Below are positions 31,677 to 42,183 of a stretch of 64,000 bases of DNA, in pieces. Source of the stretch: Georgenia muralis (GTDB lineage Bacteria > Actinomycetota > Actinomycetes > Actinomycetales > Actinomycetaceae). Made by a program: the position numbers and the translations under genes. The number at the start of each line of letters is the position of its first letter. The first letter of the stretch is position 1. The stretch spans positions 2,542,001 through 2,606,000 of the forward strand of contig NZ_RKRA01000001.1 in the NCBI RefSeq assembly GCF_003814705.1, given 5' to 3'. The notes under the pieces are model-generated. The model was given only the letters and a program-made list of their open reading frames with translations, was not told where the DNA came from and made no database searches.

Positions 31677-33098
31677 GTGCGCGTCGACGTCGTCACGATC
31701 TTCCCCGACTACCTCGCCCCGCTCGAGCTCTCCCTGGTGGGCAGGGCCCGTCGGGACGGGCTGCTCGACCTGCGCGTGCACGACCTGCGCGACGTCACGA
31801 CGGACCGCCACCGCACCGTCGACGACACGCCGTTCGGCGGGGGCGCCGGCATGGTCATGCGGCCGGACGTGTGGGGGACCGCGTTGGACGGCGTGATCGG
31901 CGAGGGGCCCGCGGTGCTGCTGGTGCCGACCCCCTCGGGCGAGCGCCTCACCCAGTCCATGGCCCAGGAGCTGGCCGGGGCCGAGCGGATCGTCATCGCG
32001 TGCGGCCGCTACGAGGGGATCGACGCGCGCGTCGCCGAGCACTACTCCGCCGTGCCGGGGGTGCAGGTGCGCGAGGTCTCCATCGGCGACTACGTCCTCA
32101 ACGGCGGCGAGGTCGCCGCGCTGGTCGTCGTCGAGGCCGTGGCCCGGCTCCTGCCCGGCGTCGTCGGCAACCCCGCCTCCCTCGTCGAGGAGTCCCACGG
32201 GGAGGCCGGGCTCCTGGAGTACCCCGTCTACACCAAGCCGCCCGTCTGGGCGGGGCTGGCCGTCCCCGAGGTCCTCACCTCCGGCCACCACGGGCGCGTC
32301 GCGCGCTGGCGGCGGGACCAGGCACTGGCACGCACGGCCGAGCGACGGCCCGACATGCTCGCCGCCCTCCCGCCCGGGGACCTCGACGCCGAGGACCGCC
32401 GCGTGCTCGCCGGGCTCGGCTGGTACGTCCCCGCCGGGTCCGGGCCGGTCCGGGTGCGGGTGCGCGACGCCGTCGCCGCCGACGCCCCGGCACTGGCGGA
32501 CCTGGCCGCGGCCACCTTCCCGCTGGCCTGCCCGCCCGGCCTGGGGGCGGAGGACATCGCGGCGTTCGTCGGGTCACACCTGACGGCCGCGCACTTCGCC
32601 GCCTACCTGGCCGAGCCCGAGCGCTACCTCGTGCAGGTGGCCGACGCCGGCACCGACGTCGGCACCGACGCCGGCACCGACGTCGGCTCCGACGTCGCCG
32701 GCGGGGGCCCGCTCGTGGGCTACACCGTCGTCGTCCTGCCGCTCTCGGCCGATGAGGGGCCGGCGGCGGCCGAGGTCGCCGAGATCGTCCCGGGCCGCCC
32801 GGCCGCCGAGCTGAGCAAGTGCTACGTGCTGCCCGAGCTTCACGGGACCGGCCTCGGCGGTGCGCTGATGGCCTCCGCCGTGGACGCCGTCGCCGAGCGT
32901 CGGGTCGAGGGCGAGCCCGTGGCCACGCTCTGGCTCGGCACCAACAAGGGGAACCGCCGCGCGCAGCGCAGCTACCTCCGGCACGGGTACACCACGGTCG
33001 GCACCCGCTCGTTCCGTGTGGGCGAGGCGCTCGAGGAGGACCTGGTCATGGCCCGTCCGGTGCCGCACGCCACACCCGGGCCCGACGTCGGAGGTTAG
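31677..33098 (+). CDS. trmD: tRNA (guanine37-N1)-methyltransferase fused to a GNAT acetyltransferase domain
   Basis: The 473-residue protein is about twice the usual TrmD length. Residues 1-245 are Trm[49 protein letters not shown] and [20 protein letters not shown] (the knotted SAM site), with [14 protein letters not shown]. Residues of about 250-465 form a GNAT domain: [17 protein letters not shown], the CoA-binding [19 protein letters not shown] and [18 protein letters not shown]. The linker to the beta core contains a GTDV/GTDA repeat. TrmD methylates G37 to prevent +1 frameshifting; the acetyl acceptor of the second domain is unknown. The frame is continuous with no internal start signal. 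Confidence 0.93.
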   Translation: MRVDVVTIFPDYLAPLELSLVGRARRDGLLDLRVHDLRDVTTDRHRTVDDTPFGGGAGMVMRPDVWGTALDGVIGEGPAVLLVPTPSGERLTQSMAQELAGAERIVIACGRYEGIDARVAEHYSAVPGVQVREVSIGDYVLNGGEVAALVVVEAVARLLPGVVGNPASLVEESHGEAGLLEYPVYTKPPVWAGLAVPEVLTSGHHGRVARWRRDQALARTAERRPDMLAALPPGDLDAEDRRVLAGLGWYVPAGSGPVRVRVRDAVAADAPALADLAAATFPLACPPGLGAEDIAAFVGSHLTAAHFAAYLAEPERYLVQVADAGTDVGTDAGTDVGSDVAGGGPLVGYTVVVLPLSADEGPAAAEVAEIVPGRPAAELSKCYVLPELHGTGLGGALMASAVDAVAERRVEGEPVATLWLGTNKGNRRAQRSYLRHGYTTVGTRSFRVGEALEEDLVMARPVPHATPGPDVGG

Positions 33099-33271
33099 CC
33101 AGCCCGTCACGGCTGTGGCAGACTAGGACGGCCCTGCGTCGCGACATCGTGCCTCCCGGACCTGCCACAGGGGGACCGGGCACGCCGACGCCGAGCACCC
33201 ACGAGACGACAAGCGGCACACCGCCGCCCGAGCAGCGCGCGTGACCTGTGGCACGAGCGGGAAGAGATCAC

Positions 33272-33628
33272 ATGCAGACCCTGGACACCGTCGACGCCTC
33301 CTCGCTCCGCGAGGACATCCCGTCCTTCCGGCCCGGCGACACCCTCAAGGTCAACGTCAAGGTCGTCGAGGGCACCCGCTCCCGCATCCAGGTCTTCCAG
33401 GGCGTCGTCATCGCCCGCTCGGGCGACGGCGTGCGCGAGACGTTCAAGATCCGCAAGGTCAGCTTCGGCGTGGGCGTCGAGCGGACCTTCCCGGTGCACT
33501 CGCCCTCGTTCGACAGCATCGAGGTCGTCACCCGCGGTGACGTGCGTCGCGCCAAGCTTTACTACCTGCGCTCCCTGCGCGGCAAGAAGGCCAAGATCAA
33601 GGAGAAGCGCCAGCCCACCGCGCGCTGA
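33272..33628 (+). CDS. rplS: 50S ribosomal protein bL19
   Basis: The 118-residue protein at the 30S-50S interface contains [50 protein letters not shown] and [20 protein letters not shown], typical in length and sequence. I chose the ATG at 33272 ([12 protein letters not shown]) over an upstream in-frame GTG. The 173-bp gap before it holds an agactagg -10-like sequence near 33121, so rplS may have its own promoter. Confidence 0.97.
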   Translation: MQTLDTVDASSLREDIPSFRPGDTLKVNVKVVEGTRSRIQVFQGVVIARSGDGVRETFKIRKVSFGVGVERTFPVHSPSFDSIEVVTRGDVRRAKLYYLRSLRGKKAKIKEKRQPTAR

Positions 33629-33633
33629 CCCGT

Positions 33634-33667
33634 GCTGCCCGGCCACCCTCGCGGTGTGCCGGGCAGC
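33634..33667 (+). terminator. Hairpin terminator after rplS
   Basis: The stem gctgcccggccacc pairs with ggtg-t-gccgggcagc (one bulged t) around a 5-nt loop. It starts 6 nt after the rplS stop. No T-run. Confidence 0.7.
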
Positions 33668-33756
33668 GTGCTGTCCGGACCTTGTAGGGTCTAGCCACGG
33701 CCCCCGTCGGGCCGCGACCGGCAGGGTCGCACCGCAAGAGGGGAAGTCACGACCAG

Positions 33757-34551
33757 GTGAGCACCGAGAGCACCAACGCGCCGGAGCAGGGCGAGCCCCT
33801 CGCCCCGACGGCGCCGGCGCCCCGCCCGGCGATGCCGCCGAGCTACCCGCCCGCTCCCGCTCCCTCGGCCGCCGCGCCCCCGGCCCGGCGCCGTGGCGGG
33901 TGGCTGCGCGAGACCCTCACCGTGATGGTCAGCGCCCTGGTCCTGTCCGTCCTCATCAAGACCTTCTTCGCGCAGGCGTTCTACATCCCGTCGGGCTCCA
34001 TGGAGCACACCCTCGAGCTCGGTGACCGGGTCATGGTCAACAAGCTGGCGCCCGAGCCGTTCGACCTCGAGCGCGGTGACGTCGTCGTCTTCGTCGACCC
34101 TGGTGGGTGGCTCGACGATCTCCCCCCGGACACCCGGCCCGTGTGGCAGCAGCGGGTGACCGAGGTTCTCACCTGGGTGGGTCTGCTTCCCCAGGACGCC
34201 GGCCAGCACCTCATCAAGCGCATCGTGGGAGTCGGCGGCGACACGGTGGCCGCCGAGGACGGCGTCCTCACGGTCAACGGCGAGGCCGTCGAGGAGCCGT
34301 ACCTGCGGGAGGGCGTGTCCTCGAGCGAGACCGACTTCTCCGTCGAGGTCCCCGAGGGCCAGCTGTGGCTCATGGGCGACAACCGCTCGAACTCGGCGGA
34401 CTCCCGCGCGCACCTCGGTGACCCCGGCGGCGGCACCGTGCCGGTCGACAACGTCGTGGGCCGCGCCTTCGTCATCCTGTGGCCCGCGGAGCGGATCTCC
34501 CTGCTCAACAACCCCGGGACCTTCGAGGACGTCCCGGCCCCAGCGCCGTGA
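33757..34551 (+). CDS. lepB: Signal peptidase I
   Basis: The 264-residue membrane serine protease removes signal peptides of exported proteins. A Pro/Ala-rich cytoplasmic region (1-48) precedes one membrane helix ([20 protein letters not shown]). The catalytic Ser is in [12 protein letters not shown] and the Lys in [25 protein letters not shown] and [13 protein letters not shown] are further family boxes. GTG start at 33757. A TAGGGT box lies about 65 nt upstream. Its stop overlaps the rnhB start (GTGA). Confidence 0.95.
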   Translation: MSTESTNAPEQGEPLAPTAPAPRPAMPPSYPPAPAPSAAAPPARRRGGWLRETLTVMVSALVLSVLIKTFFAQAFYIPSGSMEHTLELGDRVMVNKLAPEPFDLERGDVVVFVDPGGWLDDLPPDTRPVWQQRVTEVLTWVGLLPQDAGQHLIKRIVGVGGDTVAAEDGVLTVNGEAVEEPYLREGVSSSETDFSVEVPEGQLWLMGDNRSNSADSRAHLGDPGGGTVPVDNVVGRAFVILWPAERISLLNNPGTFEDVPAPAP

Positions 34552-35537
34552 GCGCGCCCGCCGACCGCGTGCCGGCGACGAGAGCCGCCGTGCGGTCCAC
34601 CGCCCGACGCCGGCCGTCGCGGAGCCTGGAGACGGCGCTGCTCGCCGAGCTCGGCGGCGACGTCCTCGTCGCGGGCATGGACGAGGTGGGGCGCGGCGCG
34701 CTGGCCGGCCCGGTCACCGTCGGCGTCGCCGTCGTCGGTGCCGCGACGTCGCGCCGGATGCCCCGTGGCCTCGCCGACTCCAAGCTGCTGACCGCACGGG
34801 CCCGTGAGGACCTCGTCGACCCGGTGCACGCGTGGTGCGCGGACTCGGCCGTCGGCCACGCCGGTCCGGAGGAGATCGACCGCCTCGGCATCATCGCGGC
34901 GCTGCGGCTCGCCGGCCGTCGGGCGCTGGCCGAGCTGGCCGCCCGCGGACGCGTCCCGGCGGTCGTCATCCTCGACGGCGTCCACGACTGGCTCAGCGAC
35001 CCGGAGCCGGACCTCTTCTCGGCGATGCTCGTGCCCGATCTCGACGTGCCGGGCGCCCCCGTCCCGTGCCCGCCGGTGCGCACCCAGGTCAAGGCCGACG
35101 CCGCGTGCGCCGTCGTCGCCGCCGCGAGCGTCCTGGCGAAGGTGGCCCGCGACCGGATCATGGTGGACCTCGCACCGCACCACCCGCGGTACGGCTGGGA
35201 GGCGAACAAGGGGTACAGCTCCGCCGAGCACATCGAGGCCCTGCGCGAGGACGGCACCTGTGAGCTGCACCGCCGCTCCTGGCGGCTGCCCGGCCTGGGC
35301 GGCCCCGACCGCGCGGGCGGCATCGACCCGAGCGGGGAGGACGTGGCGGCCTGCGAGGACGCCGTCAGCGACGACGTCCTCGATGATGACGTCCTCGGCG
35401 ACGACGACGCGCGCGACACCCATGACGACGGGTTCGCCTCCCACGACGACGGGTTCGCCTCCCACGACGACGCGCTCGCCACCCACGACGGTGCGCGTAC
35501 GTCCGAGCGTCGGCCGGAGGGCATGATGGTCCCGTGA
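34548..35537 (+). CDS. rnhB: Ribonuclease HII with a repetitive acidic tail
   Basis: The enzyme cuts RNA in RNA/DNA hybrids and at single misincorporated ribonucleotides. Catalytic carboxylates are in [15 protein letters not shown] (Asp-Glu), [10 protein letters not shown] and [34 protein letters not shown] is also typical. At 329 residues it is longer than the usual 200-260. The last 75 residues are Asp-rich and contain the repeat HDDGFAS twice, then HDDALAT. The tail has no known function. It overlaps lepB and the DUF2469 gene. Confidence 0.94.
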   Translation: MSAPADRVPATRAAVRSTARRRPSRSLETALLAELGGDVLVAGMDEVGRGALAGPVTVGVAVVGAATSRRMPRGLADSKLLTARAREDLVDPVHAWCADSAVGHAGPEEIDRLGIIAALRLAGRRALAELAARGRVPAVVILDGVHDWLSDPEPDLFSAMLVPDLDVPGAPVPCPPVRTQVKADAACAVVAAASVLAKVARDRIMVDLAPHHPRYGWEANKGYSSAEHIEALREDGTCELHRRSWRLPGLGGPDRAGGIDPSGEDVAACEDAVSDDVLDDDVLGDDDARDTHDDGFASHDDGFASHDDALATHDGARTSERRPEGMMVP

Positions 35538-35836
35538 GCGCCGAGGACCTGGAGAACTACGAGACCGAGCTCGAGCTCGACCTGTACCGCGAGTACCGCG
35601 ACGTGGTGAGCCTGTTCTCGTACGTCGTCGAGACCGAGCGCCGGTTCTACCTGGCCAACAACGTCGACGTGCAGGTGCGCTCGACCGGCGGGGAGGTCTT
35701 CTTCGAGCTGACCCTGACCGACGCCTGGGTGTGGGACGTCTACCGCTCCGCCCGGTTCGTGAAGTCGGTGCGGGTGGTCACGTTCAAGGACGTCAACGTC
35801 GAGGAGCTCGCCAAGCGCGAGCTCGAGGTCCCCTGA
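35534..35836 (+). CDS. DUF2469 family protein
   Basis: The 100-residue acidic protein ([40 protein letters not shown]) is highly conserved in actinobacteria next to rnhB (Rv2901c in M. tuberculosis). Its function is unknown. GTG start overlaps the rnhB stop; a CATGAT box at 35522-35527 lies 6 nt upstream, so a leaderless transcript is also possible. Confidence 0.92.
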   Translation: MSAEDLENYETELELDLYREYRDVVSLFSYVVETERRFYLANNVDVQVRSTGGEVFFELTLTDAWVWDVYRSARFVKSVRVVTFKDVNVEELAKRELEVP

Positions 35837-35929
35837 CCGGCGCGCTCGACGTCTCCTGACCGGACGCGTGGCGATGCCCTGACCGGACCCGCGCGACGTC
35901 ACCTGCCCCACGCGAGCCCGAGGCCCTGA
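35832..35929. repeat. 23-bp tandem repeat starting at the DUF2469 stop codon
   Basis: Copies of cctgaccgg with flanking cgcg/gacgtc lie at a 23-bp period. TGA occurs at 35834 (the gene's own stop), 35857 and 35880, a decayed TGC at 35904 and TGA again at 35927. The first three fall in three different frames. The rest of the gap to yraN (to 36038) shows nothing else. Confidence 0.75.
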
Positions 35930-36038
35930 GGCCGCGGCGCCGCCCACTCCTCCCGCACCGCTCACCGCGCTGACGGTCCGTCCCCAGCCGGGCGGGCGGG
36001 CCGACGTCAGGGTCCGCCGCCCCGGCAGGCTCGCGTCC

Positions 36039-36401
36039 ATGAGAGCCAAGGACGCGGTCGGTGCGTACGGCGAGCGCGTGGCCGAGCGGCTCCTCGCCGA
36101 GGAGGGCCTGGAGGTGGTCGAGCGCAACTGGCGCTGCGCGCGCGGGGAGATCGACCTCGTCGCCGTCGACCACGAGCGCGACGAGATCGTCTTCGTCGAG
36201 GTCAAGACCCGACGGGGAACGGCGCACGGTCACCCCGCCGAGGCCGTGACCCGGGTCAAGCTCGCCCGGCTGCGCGTCCTGGCGGCGCTGTGGCTGAGCG
36301 AGCACGACCGCCGCGCCCGCGGCATCCGCATCGACGTCGTCGCGGTCCTGGCCAGACCGGCGGGACCGGCGGTGGTCGAGCACCTCAGGGCGGTGGGGTG
36401 A
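36039..36401 (+). CDS. YraN family (UPF0102) putative nuclease
   Basis: The 120-residue protein has a restriction-endonuclease-like fold: GAYGERVAERLLAEEGLEVV, RGEIDLVAVDH (Glu and Asp), IVFVEVKTRRGTAHG (E-x-K). The family often neighbours rnhB and comM/dprA; its role is not settled. The next gene begins directly after its stop. Confidence 0.92.
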   Translation: MRAKDAVGAYGERVAERLLAEEGLEVVERNWRCARGEIDLVAVDHERDEIVFVEVKTRRGTAHGHPAEAVTRVKLARLRVLAALWLSEHDRRARGIRIDVVAVLARPAGPAVVEHLRAVG

Positions 36402-37946
36402 GTGGGGCTCGGACGTACCCGCACCGTCTCGCTCCTGGGGCTGCAGGGGCACGTCGTCGAGGTGGAGGCGCACGTGGCGCCCGGCCTGCCCGCCTTCACG
36501 GTCGTCGGGCTGCCCGACGCCTCGGTCAACGAGGCCAAGGAGCGGGTGCGGGCCGCGGTGACGTCCTCGGGACTGGCGTGGCCCGCGCGCCGGACGACGG
36601 TGAACCTCTCCCCGGCGACCCTGCCCAAGACCGGCTCCGGCCTCGACCTGGCGCTCGCCGTGGCCGTGCTGGCCGCTGTGGGCCTGCCCGGGGCGGCGGA
36701 GGCCGCGGGGCGGGTCCACCTGGGTGAGCTCGGGCTCGACGGTCGGCTGCACCCGGTGCGCGGGATCCTGCCCGCCGTGGCCGCGGCGGTGAGCGCCGGT
36801 CGGCCCGACGTCGTGGTCCCCGCCGCCAACGCCGTCGAGGCGAGGCTCGTGCCCGGGGCGGTCGTCCGGCCGGTCCACCACCTCGCCGAGCTCCTGCGCT
36901 CCTACGGCGGTGACGCCCGGGTCCCGGACCTGCCCACCGAGATCCCGCGCTCGGTCGTGGTGCCCCCGGTCGTGCCGGCTCCGCCGGACCTCGCGGAGGT
37001 GCTGGGGCAGGACGAGGCCCGGTTCGCCCTGGAGGTCGCCGCGGCGGGCGGCCACCACCTCTTCCTCGTCGGACCGCCCGGCGCCGGGAAGACGATGCTC
37101 GCCGCCCGCCTGCCCGGGCTGCTGCCGGACCTCACCGACGCCGAGGCGGTGGAGGTGACCGCCGTCCACTCGGTGGCCGGCACGTTCGACCCCGCCCAGG
37201 GACTCATCCGGCGACCGCCCTTCGAGGAGCCGCACCACACCGCCACACCGGCCGCGGTGGTCGGCGGGGGGTCCGGCCTGCCGCGCCCCGGTGCCGCCAG
37301 CCGGGCGCACCACGGGGTGCTCCTGCTCGACGAGGCTCCCGAGTTCTCCCCACGGGTCCTGCAGACGCTGCGTCAGCCGCTCGAGCGCGGCGAGCTGGTC
37401 CTCCACCGTGCGGCCGGGACCGCACGCTACCCCGCCCGCTTCCAGCTGGTGCTCGCCGCGAACCCCTGCCCGTGCGGACGGGCGGTGGGCAAGGGCCTGC
37501 ACTGCACGTGCCGGCCCATGGAGCGGCGGCGCTACCTGGCCCGGCTGGGCGGCCCGCTGCTCGACCGCGTCGACATCCAGGTCGACGTCGAGCCGGTGAG
37601 CCGCGCCGCGCTCTCGCTCGGCGGAGCCCCGGACACGACCGCAGCCGTGGCGTCGCGCGTCGCCCTGGCCCGGGACCGTCAGCGCCGGCGGCTGGCCGGC
37701 ACCCCCTGGTCGACCAACGCCGCCGTGCCCGGCTCCTGGCTGCGTGGCCCGGAGGGCAACCTCCCCGACGACGTCCGTACCGCCCTCGGCCGCGCCGCGG
37801 ACCGCGGGGTGCTGAGCATGCGGGGGATGGACCGCGTGCTGCGTCTGGCGTGGACCTTGGCGGACCTCGACGGACGCGGCCGCCCGACCGTGGCCGACGT
37901 CGGCGCGGCCCTCGGGCTGCGCACGAGAGGAGAGAGCGATGCCTGA
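36402..37946 (+). CDS. YifB/ComM family Mg-chelatase-like AAA+ ATPase
   Basis: The 514-residue protein has an N-terminal Lon-like ChlI domain (VEAHVAPGLPAFTVVGLPD, 20-38), then the AAA+ core: Walker A FLVGPPGAGKTMLAAR (about 222), Walker B GVLLLDEAPEFSP and the Cys pair motif NPCPCG with CTCRPMERRRYL. ComM is a hexameric helicase that helps branch migration during natural transformation in Haemophilus and Vibrio. With dprA next to it, a role in recombination or DNA uptake is plausible. The start GTG follows the yraN stop immediately. Confidence 0.93.
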   Translation: MGLGRTRTVSLLGLQGHVVEVEAHVAPGLPAFTVVGLPDASVNEAKERVRAAVTSSGLAWPARRTTVNLSPATLPKTGSGLDLALAVAVLAAVGLPGAAEAAGRVHLGELGLDGRLHPVRGILPAVAAAVSAGRPDVVVPAANAVEARLVPGAVVRPVHHLAELLRSYGGDARVPDLPTEIPRSVVVPPVVPAPPDLAEVLGQDEARFALEVAAAGGHHLFLVGPPGAGKTMLAARLPGLLPDLTDAEAVEVTAVHSVAGTFDPAQGLIRRPPFEEPHHTATPAAVVGGGSGLPRPGAASRAHHGVLLLDEAPEFSPRVLQTLRQPLERGELVLHRAAGTARYPARFQLVLAANPCPCGRAVGKGLHCTCRPMERRRYLARLGGPLLDRVDIQVDVEPVSRAALSLGGAPDTTAAVASRVALARDRQRRRLAGTPWSTNAAVPGSWLRGPEGNLPDDVRTALGRAADRGVLSMRGMDRVLRLAWTLADLDGRGRPTVADVGAALGLRTRGESDA

Positions 37947-39081
37947 CCTGCCCTTCGACGCCGGCGACGCCCGCCTGGCGGCCGCCGCCTGGAGCCGCCT
38001 GGTGGAGCCGGGAGACACGGCCGCCGGGATCCTCGTCTCCCGGCTCGGCCCGGTGGCAGCCCTGGACTGGCTCGTCGGTGCCGCCCGCGGCCGGCCGGCG
38101 GCGGTGCCGGGCGAAGAACGGCCCTGGGAGGCGGCCGTGGCGCGGTGGGTGCCGCGCCTGGAGAACCTGGATGTGCGCCGCGAGCTCGAGGTGCTCCACC
38201 GGCTCGGCGGGACGCTGGTCGTGCCGGGTGAGCCCGGCTGGCCCACCGCCCTCGCCGACCTGGGCGAGGGCGCACCCTTCGCCCTGTGGGTGCGCGGGGA
38301 CCCCACCGTCCTCGCCGCTCCACGGACGGCCGCGCTCGTGGGCGCCCGCGCGGCCACCGCCTACGGCCAGCGCGCGGCCGCCGACCTGGCGGGCGCACTG
38401 ACCGAGGCCGGGACGGTCGTCGTCTCCGGCGGGGCGTACGGCATCGACGCCGCTGCCCACCGCGGGGCGCTGGCGGCCGGCGGTCCGACCGTGGCGGTCC
38501 TCGCCGGTGGCGTGGACCGGCTCTACCCAGCCGGGAACGCCGCCCTCCTGGAGGCGGTCGAGTCCGACGGGGCGGTCGTCGCCGAGGTACCTCCGGGCTG
38601 CGCACCGAGCCGGTCGAGGTTCCTCGCGCGGAACCGGCTCATCGCGGCGCTCGGGGCCGTGACCGTCGTGGTCGAGGCGGCCTGGCGCTCAGGGGCCCTG
38701 AGCACCGCCACCCGTGCGGCCGAGCTCGCCCGGCCCGTCGGCGCGGTCCCGGGCCCGATCACCTCGATGGCGTCGGTCGGTTGCCACCGGCTGCTGCGCG
38801 AGGGGGCGGTGTGCGTGACCGACGCCGCGGAGGTCCTCGAGCTCGCGGGCCCGGTGGGCAGCGCCACGGTCGCCGAGCCCGCGGTCCAGGCAGGCCTCCT
38901 CGACGGTCTGGACGACGTCGCCGCCCGGGTCCTCGACGCTCTGCCCGCCCGGTCGGCGGCACCGGCGGAGAACCTGGCCCGGACCGCCGGGCTCAGCGCC
39001 GCCGAGGTCCGTTCTGCGCTCGGCCTCCTCGAGCTCGCCGGCCGGGTCCGCCGGCACGGCAGCGCGTGGCGCCGGACCTGA
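37939..39081 (+). CDS. dprA: DNA-processing protein DprA
   Basis: The 380-residue single-strand DNA-binding protein loads RecA during transformation. The Rossmann-like core shows ALVGARAATAYGQRAAADLA, VVSGGAYGIDAAAHRGAL (about 158-175), AGGVDRLYPAGN and PSRSRFLARNRLIAAL, followed by a winged-helix-like C-terminus (NLARTAGLSAAEVRSALGLLELAG). It overlaps the ComM-like gene by 8 nt. No other competence genes are visible in the window. Confidence 0.95.
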   Translation: MPDLPFDAGDARLAAAAWSRLVEPGDTAAGILVSRLGPVAALDWLVGAARGRPAAVPGEERPWEAAVARWVPRLENLDVRRELEVLHRLGGTLVVPGEPGWPTALADLGEGAPFALWVRGDPTVLAAPRTAALVGARAATAYGQRAAADLAGALTEAGTVVVSGGAYGIDAAAHRGALAAGGPTVAVLAGGVDRLYPAGNAALLEAVESDGAVVAEVPPGCAPSRSRFLARNRLIAALGAVTVVVEAAWRSGALSTATRAAELARPVGAVPGPITSMASVGCHRLLREGAVCVTDAAEVLELAGPVGSATVAEPAVQAGLLDGLDDVAARVLDALPARSAAPAENLARTAGLSAAEVRSALGLLELAGRVRRHGSAWRRT

Positions 39082-39108
39082 GCGGGGCCGCCTGGCTACC
39101 GTGGCGTG

Positions 39109-40026
39109 ATGAGCGTCGAGGCGGACCGGGAGGTGCTCGACGCGTTCCTGCGTCACCTCGCCCTCCAGCGCGGGATGTCCCCGCACACCGTGCGCGCCTA
39201 CGCCGGGGACGTCCTCGACCTGCTCACCTACCTCGGTGCGGCCGGCGCCGCGCCGACGGCGCTCGCCTCGCTCGACCTCACCGACCTGCGCGGGTGGCTC
39301 GCGGCGCAGCAGCGGCGTGGGATGTCACGAGCCACACTGGCCCGCCGGGCCGCTGCCGCCCGTGCCTTCTCGCGCTGGGCGCACCGCAGCGGGCACCTGC
39401 CCGCGGACGTCGGTGCACGTCTGCGCAGCCCCCGCGCCGACCGCCACCTGCCCACGGTCCTCGGCGTCGACGACACCGCCCGCCTGCTGGCCGCGGCGCA
39501 GGAGCGTGCGGCCGACGACGAACCCCTGCACCTGCGCGACTGGGCGGCCCTGGAGCTGCTGTACGCCTGCGGGGTGCGCATCAGCGAGCTCGTGGGTGCC
39601 GACGTCGACGACGTGGATCTCGCCGAGCGGACCGTCCGGGTGCTCGGCAAGGGCGGGAAGGAGCGGGTGGTGCCCTTCGGCGTCCCGGCGGCCCGGGCCA
39701 CGGCGGCGTGGCTCGAGCGCGGCCGACCGGCGCTCGCGGGTCCCACCTCCGCCGGCGCGCTGCTCCTGGGGGCGCGCGGAGCGCGGCTGGACCCCCGCAC
39801 GGTGCGCGAGGTCCTGCACCGGCTCACCGCGGCGGCGGGCGTGCACGACCTCGCGCCGCACGGTCTGCGCCACACCGCCGCCACGCACCTCCTCGCGGGC
39901 GGGTCGGACCTGCGCACGGTCCAGGAGGTCCTGGGGCACGCCTCCCTCGCGACCACCCAGCGGTACACCCACGTCACCCCCGAGCGGCTGCGCGCCGCCT
40001 ACGGCCAGGCGCACCCGAGGGCCTGA
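39109..40026 (+). CDS. xerC: Tyrosine recombinase XerC
   Basis: The 305-residue recombinase resolves chromosome dimers. The SAM-like N-domain begins FLRHLALQRGMSPHTVRAYAGD. Catalytic residues are Arg in LLYACGVRISELVG, Lys in VLGKGGKERVVP, His-x-x-Arg in APHGLRHTAATHLL, His in EVLGHASLATT and Tyr in QRYTHVTPERL. I use the ATG at 39109 rather than the GTG directly before it; TACCGT lies 6 nt upstream. The conserved position before rpsB favours the housekeeping Xer rather than a phage integrase. Confidence 0.94.
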   Translation: MSVEADREVLDAFLRHLALQRGMSPHTVRAYAGDVLDLLTYLGAAGAAPTALASLDLTDLRGWLAAQQRRGMSRATLARRAAAARAFSRWAHRSGHLPADVGARLRSPRADRHLPTVLGVDDTARLLAAAQERAADDEPLHLRDWAALELLYACGVRISELVGADVDDVDLAERTVRVLGKGGKERVVPFGVPAARATAAWLERGRPALAGPTSAGALLLGARGARLDPRTVREVLHRLTAAAGVHDLAPHGLRHTAATHLLAGGSDLRTVQEVLGHASLATTQRYTHVTPERLRAAYGQAHPRA

Positions 40027-40028
40027 GC

Positions 40029-40739
40029 TCACGGCAGTCCGGCGAGGTCTGCCGGGAGCAGGCGCACCACCACCTCCAGGCCCAGCAGGTCCATGGGGTC
40101 GACGTAGGACTGCGGACCCGTGCGGGCGCCCCAGTGCAGGCAGGTCGTCAGCTCCCACACGGGGCAGTGACCGGACTCCAGCAGGCCGAGGACCTCGCCG
40201 CGGCGCACCCGGTCGCCGGTCGCCACCACGGGGGAGACCGGCTCGTACGTCGTGCGCACCCCGTCGGCGTGCTGGACCGAGACCACCGGACGGTCCACCA
40301 CCTGGCCGGCGAAGACCACGACGCCGTCGGCCGCCGTGCGGACCGCCGAGCCCGAGCTGTGCGCCAGGTCCACGCCGCGGTGGCCCGATCCCCAGGGCTG
40401 CGCCGGGGCGGTGAAGTCCCGCACGAGGTCGGCCGGGCCACCGGTGGGCCAGTCGTACACGACCTCCCCGACCGACCGCCCCTGCGCGCTCGACGTGGGC
40501 ACCGCGGGGGTGGCCCCGCTCCGGGCGCCGGCCGGGTCGAGACTCGAGTCCGGCGGGGCGGGGTCGACGCGCGCGGTGACGACCGGCGCGGTGACGACCG
40601 GAGCGGCGTCGACCGGCGCGGCAAGGGCGGGAGCGGCGGGTACCACCGGCCCGCCGGTCACCGCCACCAGGGAGAGGGCGGCGCCGGAGACCCCCACGAG
40701 GAGGGCGACGACCGCGGCGTGCGTACCGGAGAGGCTCAT
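40029..40739 (-). CDS. Exported M23-family peptidase
   Basis: The 236-residue protein has an N-terminal hydrophobic segment (AAVVALLVGVSGAALSLVAV), an Ala/Pro/Thr-rich linker and a LytM-like domain. Metal ligands are in GHRGVDLAHSSG (H-x-x-x-D) and in the last motif TTCLHWGAR. The last motif has Cys-Leu-His where the canonical form is His-x-His, so one conserved His is missing; I recall CLHWG as common in actinobacterial relatives next to rpsB. Such proteins cut peptidoglycan cross-bridges or act as inactive regulators. Convergent with xerC and divergent from rpsB. ATG at 40739 lacks a clear ribosome site. Confidence 0.86.
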   Translation of the reverse strand: MSLSGTHAAVVALLVGVSGAALSLVAVTGGPVVPAAPALAAPVDAAPVVTAPVVTARVDPAPPDSSLDPAGARSGATPAVPTSSAQGRSVGEVVYDWPTGGPADLVRDFTAPAQPWGSGHRGVDLAHSSGSAVRTAADGVVVFAGQVVDRPVVSVQHADGVRTTYEPVSPVVATGDRVRRGEVLGLLESGHCPVWELTTCLHWGARTGPQSYVDPMDLLGLEVVVRLLPADLAGLP

Positions 40740-41138
40740 GCGGCGAGGGTCCGCCGTGCGAGCCGAGGCTGGGCCGTCGCCGGCACCGGCCTGGGGATGT
40801 CCTTGCGGGGCTGCCCGTGTGGAGGAGAGGTGCCCCCGGGCGGGCGGGCGGTGCGGGCCCGGACAGGGATCGGATAGCATGGCTCCCGCAACCGGCAGCA
40901 GTCGGTTGACATCGCGTGCCCGCATGTCGTCGCACCACCGCCCCGGTCCCCAACCGGGACGGCCAGGTCGGCGAGGCGACCTCCGGTCCTCTCCGCGCGA
41001 GAGGTGCTTTCTCGTCGCGGGCACCAGGGTCCCAGGCCACCCGGCCGCGGACGACAACCGAGAGACGGGCCGCGCGACGCCTTCACGGCGAGCGTGGCCC
41101 CGTGGTGTGCGGGATCCCCGCACCAGGAAGGACGAGCC
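40740..41138 (+). promoter_or_regulatory. rpsB promoter and long leader
   Basis: There is no gene in these 399 bases. A GATAGCAT -10 element (TAGCAT 40875-40880) would give a leader of about 250 nt. The leader has small hairpins (cccggt-cccca-accggg at 40942-40958; cgaga/tctcg near 41000) and ends with the ribosome site aggaaggac before the rpsB ATG. The length suggests autoregulation by a ribosomal protein, but I recognise no known motif. Confidence 0.5.
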
Positions 41139-42152
<1,014 letters not shown>

Positions 42153-42183
42153 CCCACCACCGCTGATCTGGAGAGGATCACTT

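Noticed and set aside
36402-40026. A natural-transformation gene cluster
   Set aside because: A ComM-like gene and dprA are present, but this gene order is general in actinobacteria and no DNA-uptake genes are nearby, so no competence system is claimed.
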